From an uncultured Eubacteriales bacterium (lineage in GTDB: Bacteria; Bacillota; Clostridia; Oscillospirales; Oscillospiraceae): 21,678 nt of DNA. Under the pieces are notes generated by a model. The model ran no database searches, was not told where the DNA came from, and saw only the letters and a list, made by a program, of their open reading frames with translations. The position numbers and the translations under genes are program-made. Every line of letters starts with the position of its first letter. Position 1 is the first letter of the stretch. Where the stretch lies: positions 1 through 21,678 of the forward strand of contig CABUJV010000032.1 of assembly GCA_902492005.1 (NCBI GenBank). The letters run 5' to 3'. Below are positions 14,946-21,642 of the stretch, one piece after another.

Positions 14946-16139
14946 CTATTGGTACGCTAGCAGCACCGCGCCGGCGGCCCGGGCGAAGCATCGGGCGGCG
15001 GCCAGAGCCTCCTGGAGCGTGTTGCCGTGGGCCCCGATCTCCACCAGAAGGGAGCCGGTGGTGGTCTGCTGATTGTAGCGGTTCTCCCGTAGGCCGATGG
15101 GCCGGGCCAGAGTGGGCCACAGAGTGTTCATCTCCCCCTGGACCTTGACCGCCAGAGACAGGTTCTCCTGCCAGTTGGGGTGGTCGTACTTGGCGTTGGA
15201 CCCCATGACCAGCATGACCTGGGCGGTCTTGACCCCGTCGATGGTGGTGATGGGCTTGTAGACGGTGCCGTCCTCCCCGATGAGGGCGTCCCGGTGGACG
15301 TCCAGCACCACCCGGATGGAGGGGTAGTCCCGCAGATACTGTTCCACGGCGGCCAGAGAGCGGTCGTAGGAGCCGCTGTAGTTGGGGTAGTCGTAGAGCG
15401 CCTTATCGTGGAGGACCGTAAGGCCCATGGAGGTGAGGACGCCGGCGATCTCCTCTCCCACCCGGATCATGTTGTAGGCTTCGTCGGTGGTGCGGCAGTC
15501 CCCGCTGGGGGTGTAGACGTCCGCCCCGTCGGGGGTGTAGGCCTCGGTGCCGTGGGTGTGCATGATGAGGACCTGAGGGCCGTCGGCGGGCAGCTCCAGG
15601 GTCAGGGCGGCAGAGGCCAGGGCGGCCACGTCCAGGGGCAGGCCGGGTCGGTTTTCGATGTAGACCCCGCCGGCGCTGGCATAGCCGTCGCCGCTGACCG
15701 GAGCCAGGGTCCGGCCCACGATGTCGTCGGGGGCGGTGGTGGAGGCCGGAAGCTGGTGGGGGTCCTCCGGGTCGTCGGGCTCCTGGACGGCGGAGGGCCG
15801 GGGGGGCTCGGGGTCCGCGCCGCCCTGGTCGGAGGCGCCGGCCAGGGACTGGGAGACCTGCTCCCGCCCGGCCATCAGGGTGGGGGACTGGCTCAGCACC
15901 AGCCGCTGCCAGCTCTCCAGAGCGTCCAGGGCGTCCGTCCCGGTCTCCACATGGCCCAGCTCGGCCTGGAGGGCCGCCGCCACGAAGGCGGGGCTCTCGG
16001 CCAGGGTGCGGAAGGTCTCCGCCGCGGCCCCCATATCGGCGGTAAGGGAGAGCACCCACACCGTCACAGTGGCCAGAAACAGGGCGGCCCCCCGGCGGAG
16101 GAGCTTTGTCCACTGACCGGGGCCTTGTCCTCTTTTCAT
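14946..16139 (-). CDS. spoIIP: Stage II sporulation protein P
   Basis: 397 residues, typical. SpoIIP is a peptidoglycan amidase/endopeptidase that works with SpoIID and SpoIIM (DMP complex) to thin septal wall and drive engulfment of the forespore. It has a membrane anchor (about 16-33), a variable Pro/Asp-rich linker (100-140) and a catalytic domain (about 185-395). The zinc and active-site motifs are intact: HTHGTEAY with H194, H196 and E199, LDVHRDA with H282, and LLVEIGAHGNTLQEA with E367. ATG 16139 has AAAGGACGGGGA nearby. The gene stands alone, not beside gpr as in Bacillus. A sigma-E-type promoter upstream fits its known mother-cell expression, and the organism is therefore likely to sporulate. 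Confidence 0.96.
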   Translation of the reverse strand: MKRGQGPGQWTKLLRRGAALFLATVTVWVLSLTADMGAAAETFRTLAESPAFVAAALQAELGHVETGTDALDALESWQRLVLSQSPTLMAGREQVSQSLAGASDQGGADPEPPRPSAVQEPDDPEDPHQLPASTTAPDDIVGRTLAPVSGDGYASAGGVYIENRPGLPLDVAALASAALTLELPADGPQVLIMHTHGTEAYTPDGADVYTPSGDCRTTDEAYNMIRVGEEIAGVLTSMGLTVLHDKALYDYPNYSGSYDRSLAAVEQYLRDYPSIRVVLDVHRDALIGEDGTVYKPITTIDGVKTAQVMLVMGSNAKYDHPNWQENLSLAVKVQGEMNTLWPTLARPIGLRENRYNQQTTTGSLLVEIGAHGNTLQEALAAARCFARAAGAVLLAYQ

Positions 16140-16174
16140 GGGTCATCCCCGTCCTTTCCGTGCAGTCATAAGAA

Positions 16175-16204
16175 ACGATATGCCGGGCCGGAGGGGAATA
16201 TGAC
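16175..16204 (-). promoter_or_regulatory. Sigma-E-type (mother cell) promoter of spoIIP
   Basis: On the minus strand GTCATATT (16197-16204) matches the B. subtilis sigma-E -35 consensus fully. After 14 bases comes CATATCGT (16175-16182), which matches CATACAAT at five of eight positions. Transcription would start about 30 bases before the spoIIP ATG. Confidence 0.68.
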
Positions 16205-16218
16205 TCCAGGTTTGGGGT

Positions 16219-16247
16219 TTGTGAAAGGAGGCATACTGTGGTATACT
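16219..16247 (+). promoter_or_regulatory. Sigma-A promoter of the YihY/BrkB-family gene
   Basis: -35 TTGTGA (16219-16224), 17 bases, -10 TATACT (16242-16247). The promoter lies next to the divergent spoIIP promoter. Confidence 0.75.
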
Positions 16248-16281
16248 ACCAGGCGAAACCATCCAAAAAGCAGGTGAAGCC

Positions 16282-17151
16282 ATGAAGGCGCTGTGGGAAT
16301 CCTCCCCCGTGCGGTTCATCCGGGAGATCGCCGACGTCTATTTTTCCCGCCGGGTGTCCCGGTCGGCCGCCGAGCTGGCCTATTTCCTCATCCTCTCCTT
16401 TTTCCCCATTCTGATCTGTGTCAACGCCTTTGTGGGGCTGCTCCACATCGACGTCAACGCCCTGGTGGACGCCGCCTCCGGGATCATCCCCCGGGAGAGC
16501 CTGTCCATCCTCACCGACTATATCACCTATCTCTCTCAGCCGGGCAGCCAGTCCAACGCCATGCTGGCGGCGGGCATCACCATGACGCTGTTCTCCGCCT
16601 CCGCCGCCTTCCGGGCCCTGATGAACATCATGGCGGACATTTACCGGCGCAGGACCTATACCGGCGTGGTACAGATCGCAGCCAGCGTGCTCAACTCCAT
16701 CCTCTTTCTCATCACCATCTACCTCTCTCTGGGGGTGCTGCTCACCGGAAGCTGGTTCTTCCGCCTGGTGGAGCAGCATTTCCCCTGGATCGCCCAGCTG
16801 GTGGGGAGCTGGCAGTCCCTGCGCTTCCTTATCCTGTTCTGCCTGGTCTTCCTGTTTATCCTGCTGGCCTACCGCATGTCCGCACCCAGGGGCCGCCCCC
16901 GGCCCCCCATCCTCACCGGCGGCTTTCTGGCCTCGGTGGCCCTGGTGTGCGCCTCCATGCTCTTCTCCTGGTTCATCGGTATGTCCTCCCGGTACTCCCT
17001 GGTGTACGGGTCCCTGGCCTCGGTCATCATCCTGCTGGTGTGGCTCTACCTGTGCGGCAACATCCTGATCCTGGGAAACGTGTTCAACTATGTCTGGTAC
17101 CGGCGCAGGCAGGCGCGGTATCAGCGGGACCACCCGGAAGAGCGCCCATAA
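16282..17151 (+). CDS. YihY/BrkB-family membrane protein
   Basis: 289 residues with about six membrane segments and a positively charged C terminus (WYRRRQARYQR). The family was once annotated as ribonuclease BN, which is now considered wrong, and its function is unsettled. Family features visible are SRRVSRSAAELAYFLILSFF (22-41), the FRALMNIMADIYRRR segment (109-123), and the closing YSLVYGSLASVIILLVWLYL (236-255). ATG 16282 has CAGGTGA four bases upstream. It is monocistronic, ending in the stem shared with the convergent M23 peptidase gene. Nothing in the neighbourhood points to its role. Confidence 0.92.
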   Translation: MKALWESSPVRFIREIADVYFSRRVSRSAAELAYFLILSFFPILICVNAFVGLLHIDVNALVDAASGIIPRESLSILTDYITYLSQPGSQSNAMLAAGITMTLFSASAAFRALMNIMADIYRRRTYTGVVQIAASVLNSILFLITIYLSLGVLLTGSWFFRLVEQHFPWIAQLVGSWQSLRFLILFCLVFLFILLAYRMSAPRGRPRPPILTGGFLASVALVCASMLFSWFIGMSSRYSLVYGSLASVIILLVWLYLCGNILILGNVFNYVWYRRRQARYQRDHPEERP

Positions 17152-17187
17152 AAACAACGCCCGGACAGCTTTGCTGTCCGGGCGTTG
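17150..17187 (-). terminator. Intrinsic terminator of the M23 peptidase gene
   Basis: A perfect 15-bp stem (17173-17187 with 17155-17169) with a 3-base loop, followed on the minus strand by TTTTTATGG. The plus-strand stop codon of the YihY gene lies in the A-run, so the convergent genes share it. Only the minus strand has a proper U-run. Confidence 0.87.
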
Positions 17188-17199
17188 TCCAAGCTCGAC

Positions 17200-18729
17200 T
17201 TAGTTGAGATAGGCCGACGGGTTGACCTGGGTGCCGTTGACCCGAATCTCGAAATGGCAGTGGCTGCCGGTGGAGCGGCCGGTGGAGCCGGCCTTGGCGA
17301 TGGTCTGCCCCTGATAGACCTTGTCTCCCGCGCTAACCAGCAGGCTGGAGTTGTGGCCATAGTAGGTCTGCTCGCCGTTGCCGTGGTCGATGATGACCAG
17401 ATAGCCGTAGCTGCCCTTGTAGCCGGCAAAGGTGACGGTGCCGCCGTCGGCCGCCTTGACGGAGGTGCCGTAGGGGACGGCGATGTCGATGCCGGAGTGG
17501 TAGCTGTAGGAGCCGAAGATATAGCGGTAGCCGAAGCGGGAGGTAATCCGGCCGTAGCAGGGCCAGACGTAGTAGCCGTTGGGGAGCCAGGAGGGGCGGG
17601 GCACGGTGCCCACGGCCACCACCTTCTCGGTGGCCTCCCGCACGGTGGTAGAGCTGAGGATGTCACGCTCCCGCTCATGGCCGTTGACATAGGTCACGTT
17701 GGCGGAGACCAGGGCCTCGCCGGGGACGCCGGGGTCCAGGACCTTGGACTGGCCCTGATACATGGTGTCGTCCTCCACCTCCCGGACGGTGCTGGGAATC
17801 TCCTCGGTGTAGGTGATGGAATCCACAGTCTGCACGGACAGGTAGGGGACCTCCTCCTTGATGTTGAGGAGCTGGCCGATCTGGAGCTTATTGATGTCCA
17901 CGCCGGGATTGAGGGCCTCCATCTCGGCCATGGTCATGCCGTTGGAGAAGGCCAGGGCCATGAAGGTGTCGCCCTTCTGGACCTCGTAGGTGGTCTGGCC
18001 GCTGGTGTTGGCGGTGAGGGCGGCCTTCATCTCGGAGATATCCTTGATGGACTCGGAGGGGGTGTACTCCAGGGAGACGCCCACGGCCCTGTCATAGGAG
18101 ACGGAGATGGTGTTCTCGTTGACATAGGGAGCGGCGATCTCGTCCAGCATCTGGTCGATCTGGGCCCGGTCGGTGACGGCGCCCAGGGACTGGCCGTCTA
18201 CGGTGAGGACATAGCTCTTCATCACCTCGCCCACCTGACTGAACAGATAGGTCTCGAAGCCGGAGATGGGGGACAGGTCCTCCCGCTCCGCCAGCACACG
18301 CTCGTAGCCGACCTGGTTCTGGAGGGTGTAGTCATAGCCCAGAATGCCGGAGGCGCGGGCCTCCACCCGGTCCATGACCTGCTCGAAGACCTGGGGCTCC
18401 TGTACCAGGCCCAGGTCCACGCCGTCCACGCTGACCACATAGGCGGGGGTGTAAACCACGCCCACCACGGAGGCCAGCCCGATGACCAGGGACAGGGCCA
18501 GGAAAGTCAGAGGCCCCAGCTTCGGCTTTCCCGCCGTGGCGGAGTGGACCCGGTGATAGACCCGGGCGCTCTGCAGCTTCAGGCGGCGGGAGCGGGCGGC
18601 GGCGGCGGCGGCAAAGCGGTGGAGCCGGCTGCTCCCGCCGGTATCCTTCCGCTCCCGGCCGGACCGGCGGGCGGAGCGGGAAGCCGGCCGGACCGGCACA
18701 TGATTTGGCGTCCGCAGGATCTCATCCAT
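17200..18729 (-). CDS. Membrane-anchored LysM-G5-M23 family peptidase
   Basis: 509 residues. It probably cuts peptidoglycan cross-bridges or stem peptides outside the membrane. The order is: an Arg-rich cytoplasmic N terminus (1-70), a membrane anchor (about 72-93), an extracellular coiled or variable region (100-240), a LysM wall-binding domain (about 246-290, TYEVQKGDTFMALA...IGQLLNI), a G5 domain (about 297-376), and an M23/LytM domain (395-505). The zinc ligands H411 and D415 in YHSGIDIAVPYG and the HxH motif H490-C-H492 in SHCHFE are intact, with H459 in YGHNS, so the enzyme should be active rather than an EnvC/NlpD-like pseudo-peptidase. GGGAGG lies nine bases before ATG 18729. It is monocistronic with an elaborate upstream region. 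Confidence 0.95.
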   Translation of the reverse strand: MDEILRTPNHVPVRPASRSARRSGRERKDTGGSSRLHRFAAAAAARSRRLKLQSARVYHRVHSATAGKPKLGPLTFLALSLVIGLASVVGVVYTPAYVVSVDGVDLGLVQEPQVFEQVMDRVEARASGILGYDYTLQNQVGYERVLAEREDLSPISGFETYLFSQVGEVMKSYVLTVDGQSLGAVTDRAQIDQMLDEIAAPYVNENTISVSYDRAVGVSLEYTPSESIKDISEMKAALTANTSGQTTYEVQKGDTFMALAFSNGMTMAEMEALNPGVDINKLQIGQLLNIKEEVPYLSVQTVDSITYTEEIPSTVREVEDDTMYQGQSKVLDPGVPGEALVSANVTYVNGHERERDILSSTTVREATEKVVAVGTVPRPSWLPNGYYVWPCYGRITSRFGYRYIFGSYSYHSGIDIAVPYGTSVKAADGGTVTFAGYKGSYGYLVIIDHGNGEQTYYGHNSSLLVSAGDKVYQGQTIAKAGSTGRSTGSHCHFEIRVNGTQVNPSAYLN

Positions 18730-18760
18730 AAAGACGGACCTCCCTGTTCTTTGATATCAG

Positions 18761-18783
18761 AAAAAGACGGCCCAAAGGGGCCG
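18761..18783 (-). terminator. Terminator-like hairpin in the leader of the M23 peptidase gene
   Basis: On the minus strand CGGCCC (18778-18783), loop CTTT, GGGCCG (18768-18773), then TCTTTTT. It lies between the predicted promoters and the start codon, so it could attenuate transcription. The stem is only 6 bp. Confidence 0.55.
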
Positions 18784-18798
18784 AAGCATGATTGCTGA

Positions 18799-18829
18799 AT
18801 TATAACAAAGGGGTAAGAAAGGATTACAA
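18799..18829 (-). promoter_or_regulatory. Candidate proximal promoter of the M23 peptidase gene
   Basis: A perfect -10 TATAAT at 18799-18804. The best -35, TTGTAA at 18824-18829, is 19 bases away, longer than ideal, which would fit an activator-dependent promoter. Confidence 0.5.
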
Positions 18830-18838
18830 ATAGTTACA
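18823..18838 (-). promoter_or_regulatory. Tandem TGTAAY repeat resembling a WalR box
   Basis: On the minus strand TGTAAC (18833-18838), 4 bases, TGTAAT (18823-18828). The published WalR consensus is TGTWAH-N5-TGTWAH, so both half-sites match but the spacing is one base short. WalR commonly controls LysM/M23-type wall hydrolases, which is the gene downstream. Confidence 0.42.
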
Positions 18839-18843
18839 AAAGT

Positions 18844-18872
18844 ATGATACACGCTTTCCCGGGCAACGTCAA
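18844..18872 (-). promoter_or_regulatory. Distal sigma-A promoter of the M23 peptidase gene
   Basis: -35 TTGACG (18867-18872), 17 bases, -10 TATCAT (18844-18849). Transcripts from here would have a leader of about 108 bases that contains the tandem repeat region and the hairpin. Confidence 0.62.
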
Positions 18873-18940
18873 GTCTTTTTTGGCGGAAAGGCGTCGAGAG
18901 CGGGACAGGACCTTTGAAATCGGAAAAACAACAAGATATA

Positions 18941-18973
18941 GTGGTTTTTGGCGGCCTTCCGGGAAAAAACCAC
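18941..18973. repeat. 33-bp imperfect palindrome in the intergenic region
   Basis: GTGGTTTTT (18941-18949) pairs with AAAAACCAC (18965-18973), with a further CGG/CCG pairing inside the 15-base centre. It is not a terminator for either neighbour by position. Function unknown. Confidence 0.45.
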
Positions 18974-19034
18974 GCCGGATTGGGCAAGAGCAATAACTTT
19001 TGATGCATAAAATTTTGGTAATTTCGTGGATTCC

Positions 19035-19069
19035 ACAAAAAAGTCGGGGCCTGACAGACCCCGATTTTT
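19035..19069. terminator. Intrinsic terminator after the MFS gene
   Basis: TCGGGG (19044-19049) pairs with CCCCGA (19059-19064). On the minus strand it is followed by CTTTTTT, and on the plus strand by TTTTT, so it can work both ways. It lies 12 bases after the minus-strand MFS stop. Confidence 0.75.
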
Positions 19070-19080
19070 CGGTAACCAAG

Positions 19081-20190
19081 TTAGAAAACGAAACCGGCGG
19101 CCGCCCCGGCCAGAGGGGACAGGGCGATCATTACCAGGCTGAAGCACATGGAGGATACGGAGATGAGGGTGGCCCGCTGGTCGGATGGGAAACGGTCGTT
19201 AAGGCAGGCGTCGGTGAGGGTCTGGAAGGCGTCGTCACAGACCACGGCCAGAAAGCCGCCCGCCGCCATCCGGGGGACGGAGCCGGACAGGGGAAGCAGC
19301 ACCCCGGCCAACGTACCCAGGCCGCACAGCACCCCCGCGGCCCGGTAAGGCAGCCGGGACAGGAGCAGGGCCAGCCGGGCTCCGGCCACGCCGCCCAGCT
19401 CGATGGCCAGCAGCAGGGGACCCAGCAGAGCGGGCGCGGCTCCCGCCCGGATCAGCCCGTCCTGGAGAAAGAAGCGCAGAAGCGTGGCCAGCGCGCCCAC
19501 AAAGGCGTTGCAGAGCATCAGGGCCGACACCCGGGGATGGGCGGTCAGAAAGCCCGCGGCCGCCCGGGCGCAGTTCCCCGCCAGCCGGGGCAGGTCCCGG
19601 AGCCGCCGGCCTGCCCGCTGCGCCTGGGCGGCGGTGACCACCGGCTCGGCCAGGCTGCCGGCCAGCAGGAGCCCCGCCAGAGCCAGCAGCGTGTCGGCGG
19701 CGTAGCCCGCCCGGTAGCCGATGGACACAGCCAGGCCGGCGCAGAGGGTGGACAGGCCGCTGGCGAGCCGCCAGAGACTGTTTTGCAGGGAGGACACCCG
19801 CAGATAGGAGCCCTCGGCCCCGCCCTGGACCAGGGAATCGTAGGTGAGGGCCTCCCGGGTGCCGGAGGCCAGATTGTAGGCCAAGGCGCTGAGGGCCATG
19901 GCGGCGCAGACGCCGGCCATGGTGCGGGACAGGAGCATCGCCAGGGAGGACAGGATAAACATGGCCTGACTGGCCATCATGGTCTTTTTCCGGCCCAGCA
20001 CGTCGGCCGCCATGCCGGAGGGAATCTCGCCGCACAGGCTGACCGCGTGAAAGAAGGCCTCGGCCAGTCCCACCTGGACCAGGGAGAAGCCCCGGCCCAC
20101 CAGCAGCAGGACCCATACGCCACCTGCCACCCGGAAATTGCCGGCCAGCTCCAGCGCCAGGAGCCGGCAGATTTGTTGATTCAGGTTCAT
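19081..20190 (-). CDS. MFS transporter (drug-efflux-like)
   Basis: 369 residues, slightly short for the superfamily, with about ten to twelve hydrophobic segments. It keeps the MFS loop 2-3 signature in the form GMAADVLGRKKTMMASQ (58-74), which corresponds to the GxxxDRxGRR/K motif with Asp in place. The segment SGTREALTYDSLVQGG (108-123) is typical of small-molecule efflux carriers. ATG 20190 has GAGGGAAG upstream. It belongs to the same broad family as the truncated carrier at the left edge, but close paralogy cannot be claimed by eye. Substrate unknown. A 31-codon ORF with its own promoter and a terminator lies directly upstream on the same strand and may regulate it. Confidence 0.88.
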   Translation of the reverse strand: MNLNQQICRLLALELAGNFRVAGGVWVLLLVGRGFSLVQVGLAEAFFHAVSLCGEIPSGMAADVLGRKKTMMASQAMFILSSLAMLLSRTMAGVCAAMALSALAYNLASGTREALTYDSLVQGGAEGSYLRVSSLQNSLWRLASGLSTLCAGLAVSIGYRAGYAADTLLALAGLLLAGSLAEPVVTAAQAQRAGRRLRDLPRLAGNCARAAAGFLTAHPRVSALMLCNAFVGALATLLRFFLQDGLIRAGAAPALLGPLLLAIELGGVAGARLALLLSRLPYRAAGVLCGLGTLAGVLLPLSGSVPRMAAGGFLAVVCDDAFQTLTDACLNDRFPSDQRATLISVSSMCFSLVMIALSPLAGAAAGFVF

Positions 20191-20210
20191 ATCGCTTCCC
20201 TCTTATAGAT

Positions 20211-20240
20211 ATTATAGATGTGGTGCCGGGGAAGAGATAA
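20211..20240 (-). promoter_or_regulatory. Candidate proximal promoter of the MFS gene
   Basis: TATAAT (20211-20216), 18 bases, weak -35 TTATCT (20235-20240). It lies between the upstream terminator and the MFS start, so the carrier may also be expressed independently of the upstream unit. Confidence 0.45.
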
Positions 20241-20254
20241 GCCGCCCAAGGGAC

Positions 20255-20280
20255 AAAAAAGCCGCGGCGAACGCCGCGGC
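20255..20280 (-). terminator. Intrinsic terminator between the 31-codon ORF and the MFS gene
   Basis: GCCGCGGCG (20272-20280) pairs with CGCCGCGGC (20261-20269), a very tight loop, then TTTTTTG on the minus strand. It begins about 20 bases after the small ORF stop. Confidence 0.87.
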
Positions 20281-20300
20281 CGGAAAGAGCACAGAAGTCT

Positions 20301-20396
20301 TTACCGCCGTAAGGTCCGCAAAAAGGGCGCACTTATCCCATCGGCGGCATATTTGTTTCCAAAATATCCCATTATAAGGCCGAATGCCCAGCCCAT
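20301..20396 (-). CDS. 31-residue small ORF: microprotein or leader peptide
   Basis: ATG 20396 has AAAGGAG eight bases upstream, and a near-consensus promoter begins 34 bases before the start. The ORF ends about 20 bases before a strong terminator, so the whole unit is about 170 bases of transcript. The product starts MGWAFGLIMGYFGNKYAADG, a mildly hydrophobic stretch, and ends with a basic tail (residues 24-31). That would suit a tiny membrane-associated peptide, but the hydrophobic run is short for a full span. I do not recognise it. The alternative is a translated leader controlling the downstream MFS gene, or a non-coding small RNA. The overlapping frame from GTG 20403 runs through the terminator and is less likely. 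Confidence 0.55.
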   Translation of the reverse strand: MGWAFGLIMGYFGNKYAADGISAPFLRTLRR

Positions 20397-20429
20397 GGCG
20401 CACACTCCTTTCCCAGACGGTCTGCGGTC

Positions 20430-20458
20430 AGTATAGCACAGCCGGGAGCGCCGGTCAA
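20430..20458 (-). promoter_or_regulatory. Sigma-A promoter of the 31-codon ORF unit
   Basis: -35 TTGACC (20453-20458), exactly 17 bases, -10 TATACT (20430-20435). It is among the best promoters in the window, and its -35 abuts the pta terminator. Confidence 0.8.
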
Positions 20459-20459
20459 T

Positions 20460-20497
20460 GGAAAAGCCGCGCCGCCCCAACGGGGCGGCGCGGCTTT
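20460..20497 (-). terminator. Intrinsic terminator of pta
   Basis: A perfect 16-bp stem (20482-20497 with 20463-20478), 3-base loop, and TTTTCC on the minus strand. It starts 24 bases after the pta stop. Confidence 0.85.
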
Positions 20498-20520
20498 GAT
20501 GTAGGCGGGGCTTTGGGCGC

Positions 20521-21504
20521 TCAGGCCAGAGCGGCCGTGATGATGGCCATGGAGTAGACCTCCTGGGCGTTGCAGCCGCGGGACAGGTCATTGATGGGGG
20601 CGTTCAGGCCCAGCAGGATGGGGCCGTAGGCATCGAAGCTGCCCAAGCGCTGGGCAATCTTGTAGCCGATGTTGCCGGCGTTGATGTCGGGGAAGATGAA
20701 GGTGTTCGCATGACCGGCCACGGGCAGGCCCTGGCACTTGGTCTCGGCCACCTTGGGGGAGACGGCGGCGTCGAACTGGAGCTCGCCCTCAATAGCCAGG
20801 TCGGGGCGGGCAGCCTTGGCCTTTTTGGCGGCCTCCCGCATCTTGTCCACGTCCTCGCCCTTGCCGGAGCCCTTGGTGGAGTAGGACAGGAAGGCCACCT
20901 GGGGATCAATGCCGAAGATCTTGGCGCACTCGGCGGTGCCGATGGCGATCTCCACCAGCTCGTCCTCGGTGGGTTTGATGTTGATGGCGCAGTCGCCCAT
21001 GGCCAGTACGGTGTTGCCGCCCACGCCCTCGCGGACCAGGATGAAGCAGGAGCCCACGATGGAGTGGCCGGGCTTGGTCTTGATGAGCTGGAGGGCGGGG
21101 CGCACGGTGTCGGCGGTGGAGTAGGTGGCGCCGCCCAGCAGAGCGTCGGCCTCGCCCATCTTCACCAGCATGGTGCCGAAGTAGTTGGCCTTGGACAGGG
21201 CGGCGCGGCACTCCTCGGGGCTCATCTTGCCCTTGCGCAGGTCCACCATGGCGCTGACCATCTCGTCCATGCGGGGGTAGCTTTCGGGGTCGACGATGAT
21301 GGCGCCGCGGATGTTGAAGCCAGCCTCTTCGGCGGCGGCGTGGACGGCATCCGGGTTGCCCACCAGCACGGGGGTCAGCCAGGTACCGGCCAGCAGCCGG
21401 GCGCTGGCCTCCAGGATGCGGGGATCGGTGCCCTCGGTAAAGACGATTTTCTTGGGATTTTTCTTCAGGATGTCGATGAGGGTCTGGAACATATGCATGG
21501 CCAT
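20521..21504 (-). CDS. pta: Phosphate acetyltransferase
   Basis: 327 residues, the length of the short single-domain Pta of Firmicutes. It interconverts acetyl-CoA and acetyl phosphate and, with acetate kinase, yields ATP and acetate. The protein shows the family course: KKIVFTEGTDPRILEASARL near the start, GTMLVKMGEADALLGGATYSTADTVRPAL in the middle, then GSCFILVR, LSYSTKGSGKGEDVDKMREA, the GELQFDAAV segment and ANTFIFPDINAGNIGYKIAQR (key Asp, Asn and Gly retained). GGAGG lies eight bases before ATG 21504 (MAMHMFQTL). The ATG at 21519 overlaps that binding site and is rejected. No ackA is in the window. A phosphotransbutyrylase paralogue is less likely given the length and motifs. Confidence 0.95.
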   Translation of the reverse strand: MAMHMFQTLIDILKKNPKKIVFTEGTDPRILEASARLLAGTWLTPVLVGNPDAVHAAAEEAGFNIRGAIIVDPESYPRMDEMVSAMVDLRKGKMSPEECRAALSKANYFGTMLVKMGEADALLGGATYSTADTVRPALQLIKTKPGHSIVGSCFILVREGVGGNTVLAMGDCAINIKPTEDELVEIAIGTAECAKIFGIDPQVAFLSYSTKGSGKGEDVDKMREAAKKAKAARPDLAIEGELQFDAAVSPKVAETKCQGLPVAGHANTFIFPDINAGNIGYKIAQRLGSFDAYGPILLGLNAPINDLSRGCNAQEVYSMAIITAALA

Positions 21505-21564
21505 GGGAAACGCCTCCATAAAATAAAATTGGGTCGTTTGACGGGCAGAACGTCACTGGAAATC

Positions 21565-21593
21565 ATTATACACAACTCAACGCCACTTCTCAA
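21565..21593 (-). promoter_or_regulatory. Sigma-A promoter of pta
   Basis: -35 TTGAGA (21588-21593), 17 bases, -10 TATAAT (21565-21570). The leader of about 55 bases can form a 5-bp TGACG/CGTCA hairpin. Confidence 0.82.
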
Positions 21594-21642
21594 GGTCTAA
21601 AACGCATAAAAAGCGCCGGAATCCGCAAATGCTATCGTAAAA

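Larger units (their letters stand above)
18730..19080. other. 351-bp intergenic region between M23 peptidase and MFS genes
   Basis: It has no gene that I can support, although short frames exist on both strands. It contains, from right to left, the MFS terminator, an AT-rich stretch with a 33-bp imperfect palindrome, two candidate minus-strand promoters, a tandem TGTAA repeat and a terminator-like hairpin before the M23 gene. It is markedly more AT-rich than the rest of the window. Confidence 0.6.

Noticed and set aside
18760..18792. A 10-codon ORF spanning the leader hairpin of the M23 gene
   Set aside because: No ribosome binding site precedes its ATG, and it coincides with the stem sequence, so it is probably accidental.
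18730..18872. A ydaO-type c-di-AMP riboswitch before the M23 peptidase, considered because gdpP is present and such switches control wall hydrolases
   Set aside because: The leader is at most about 108 bases and shows none of the conserved riboswitch blocks that I can recognise.
20212..20403. A 63-codon minus-strand frame overlapping the 31-codon ORF
   Set aside because: It reads through the strong terminator at 20255-20280 and starts at a GTG worse placed relative to the AAAGGAG site.
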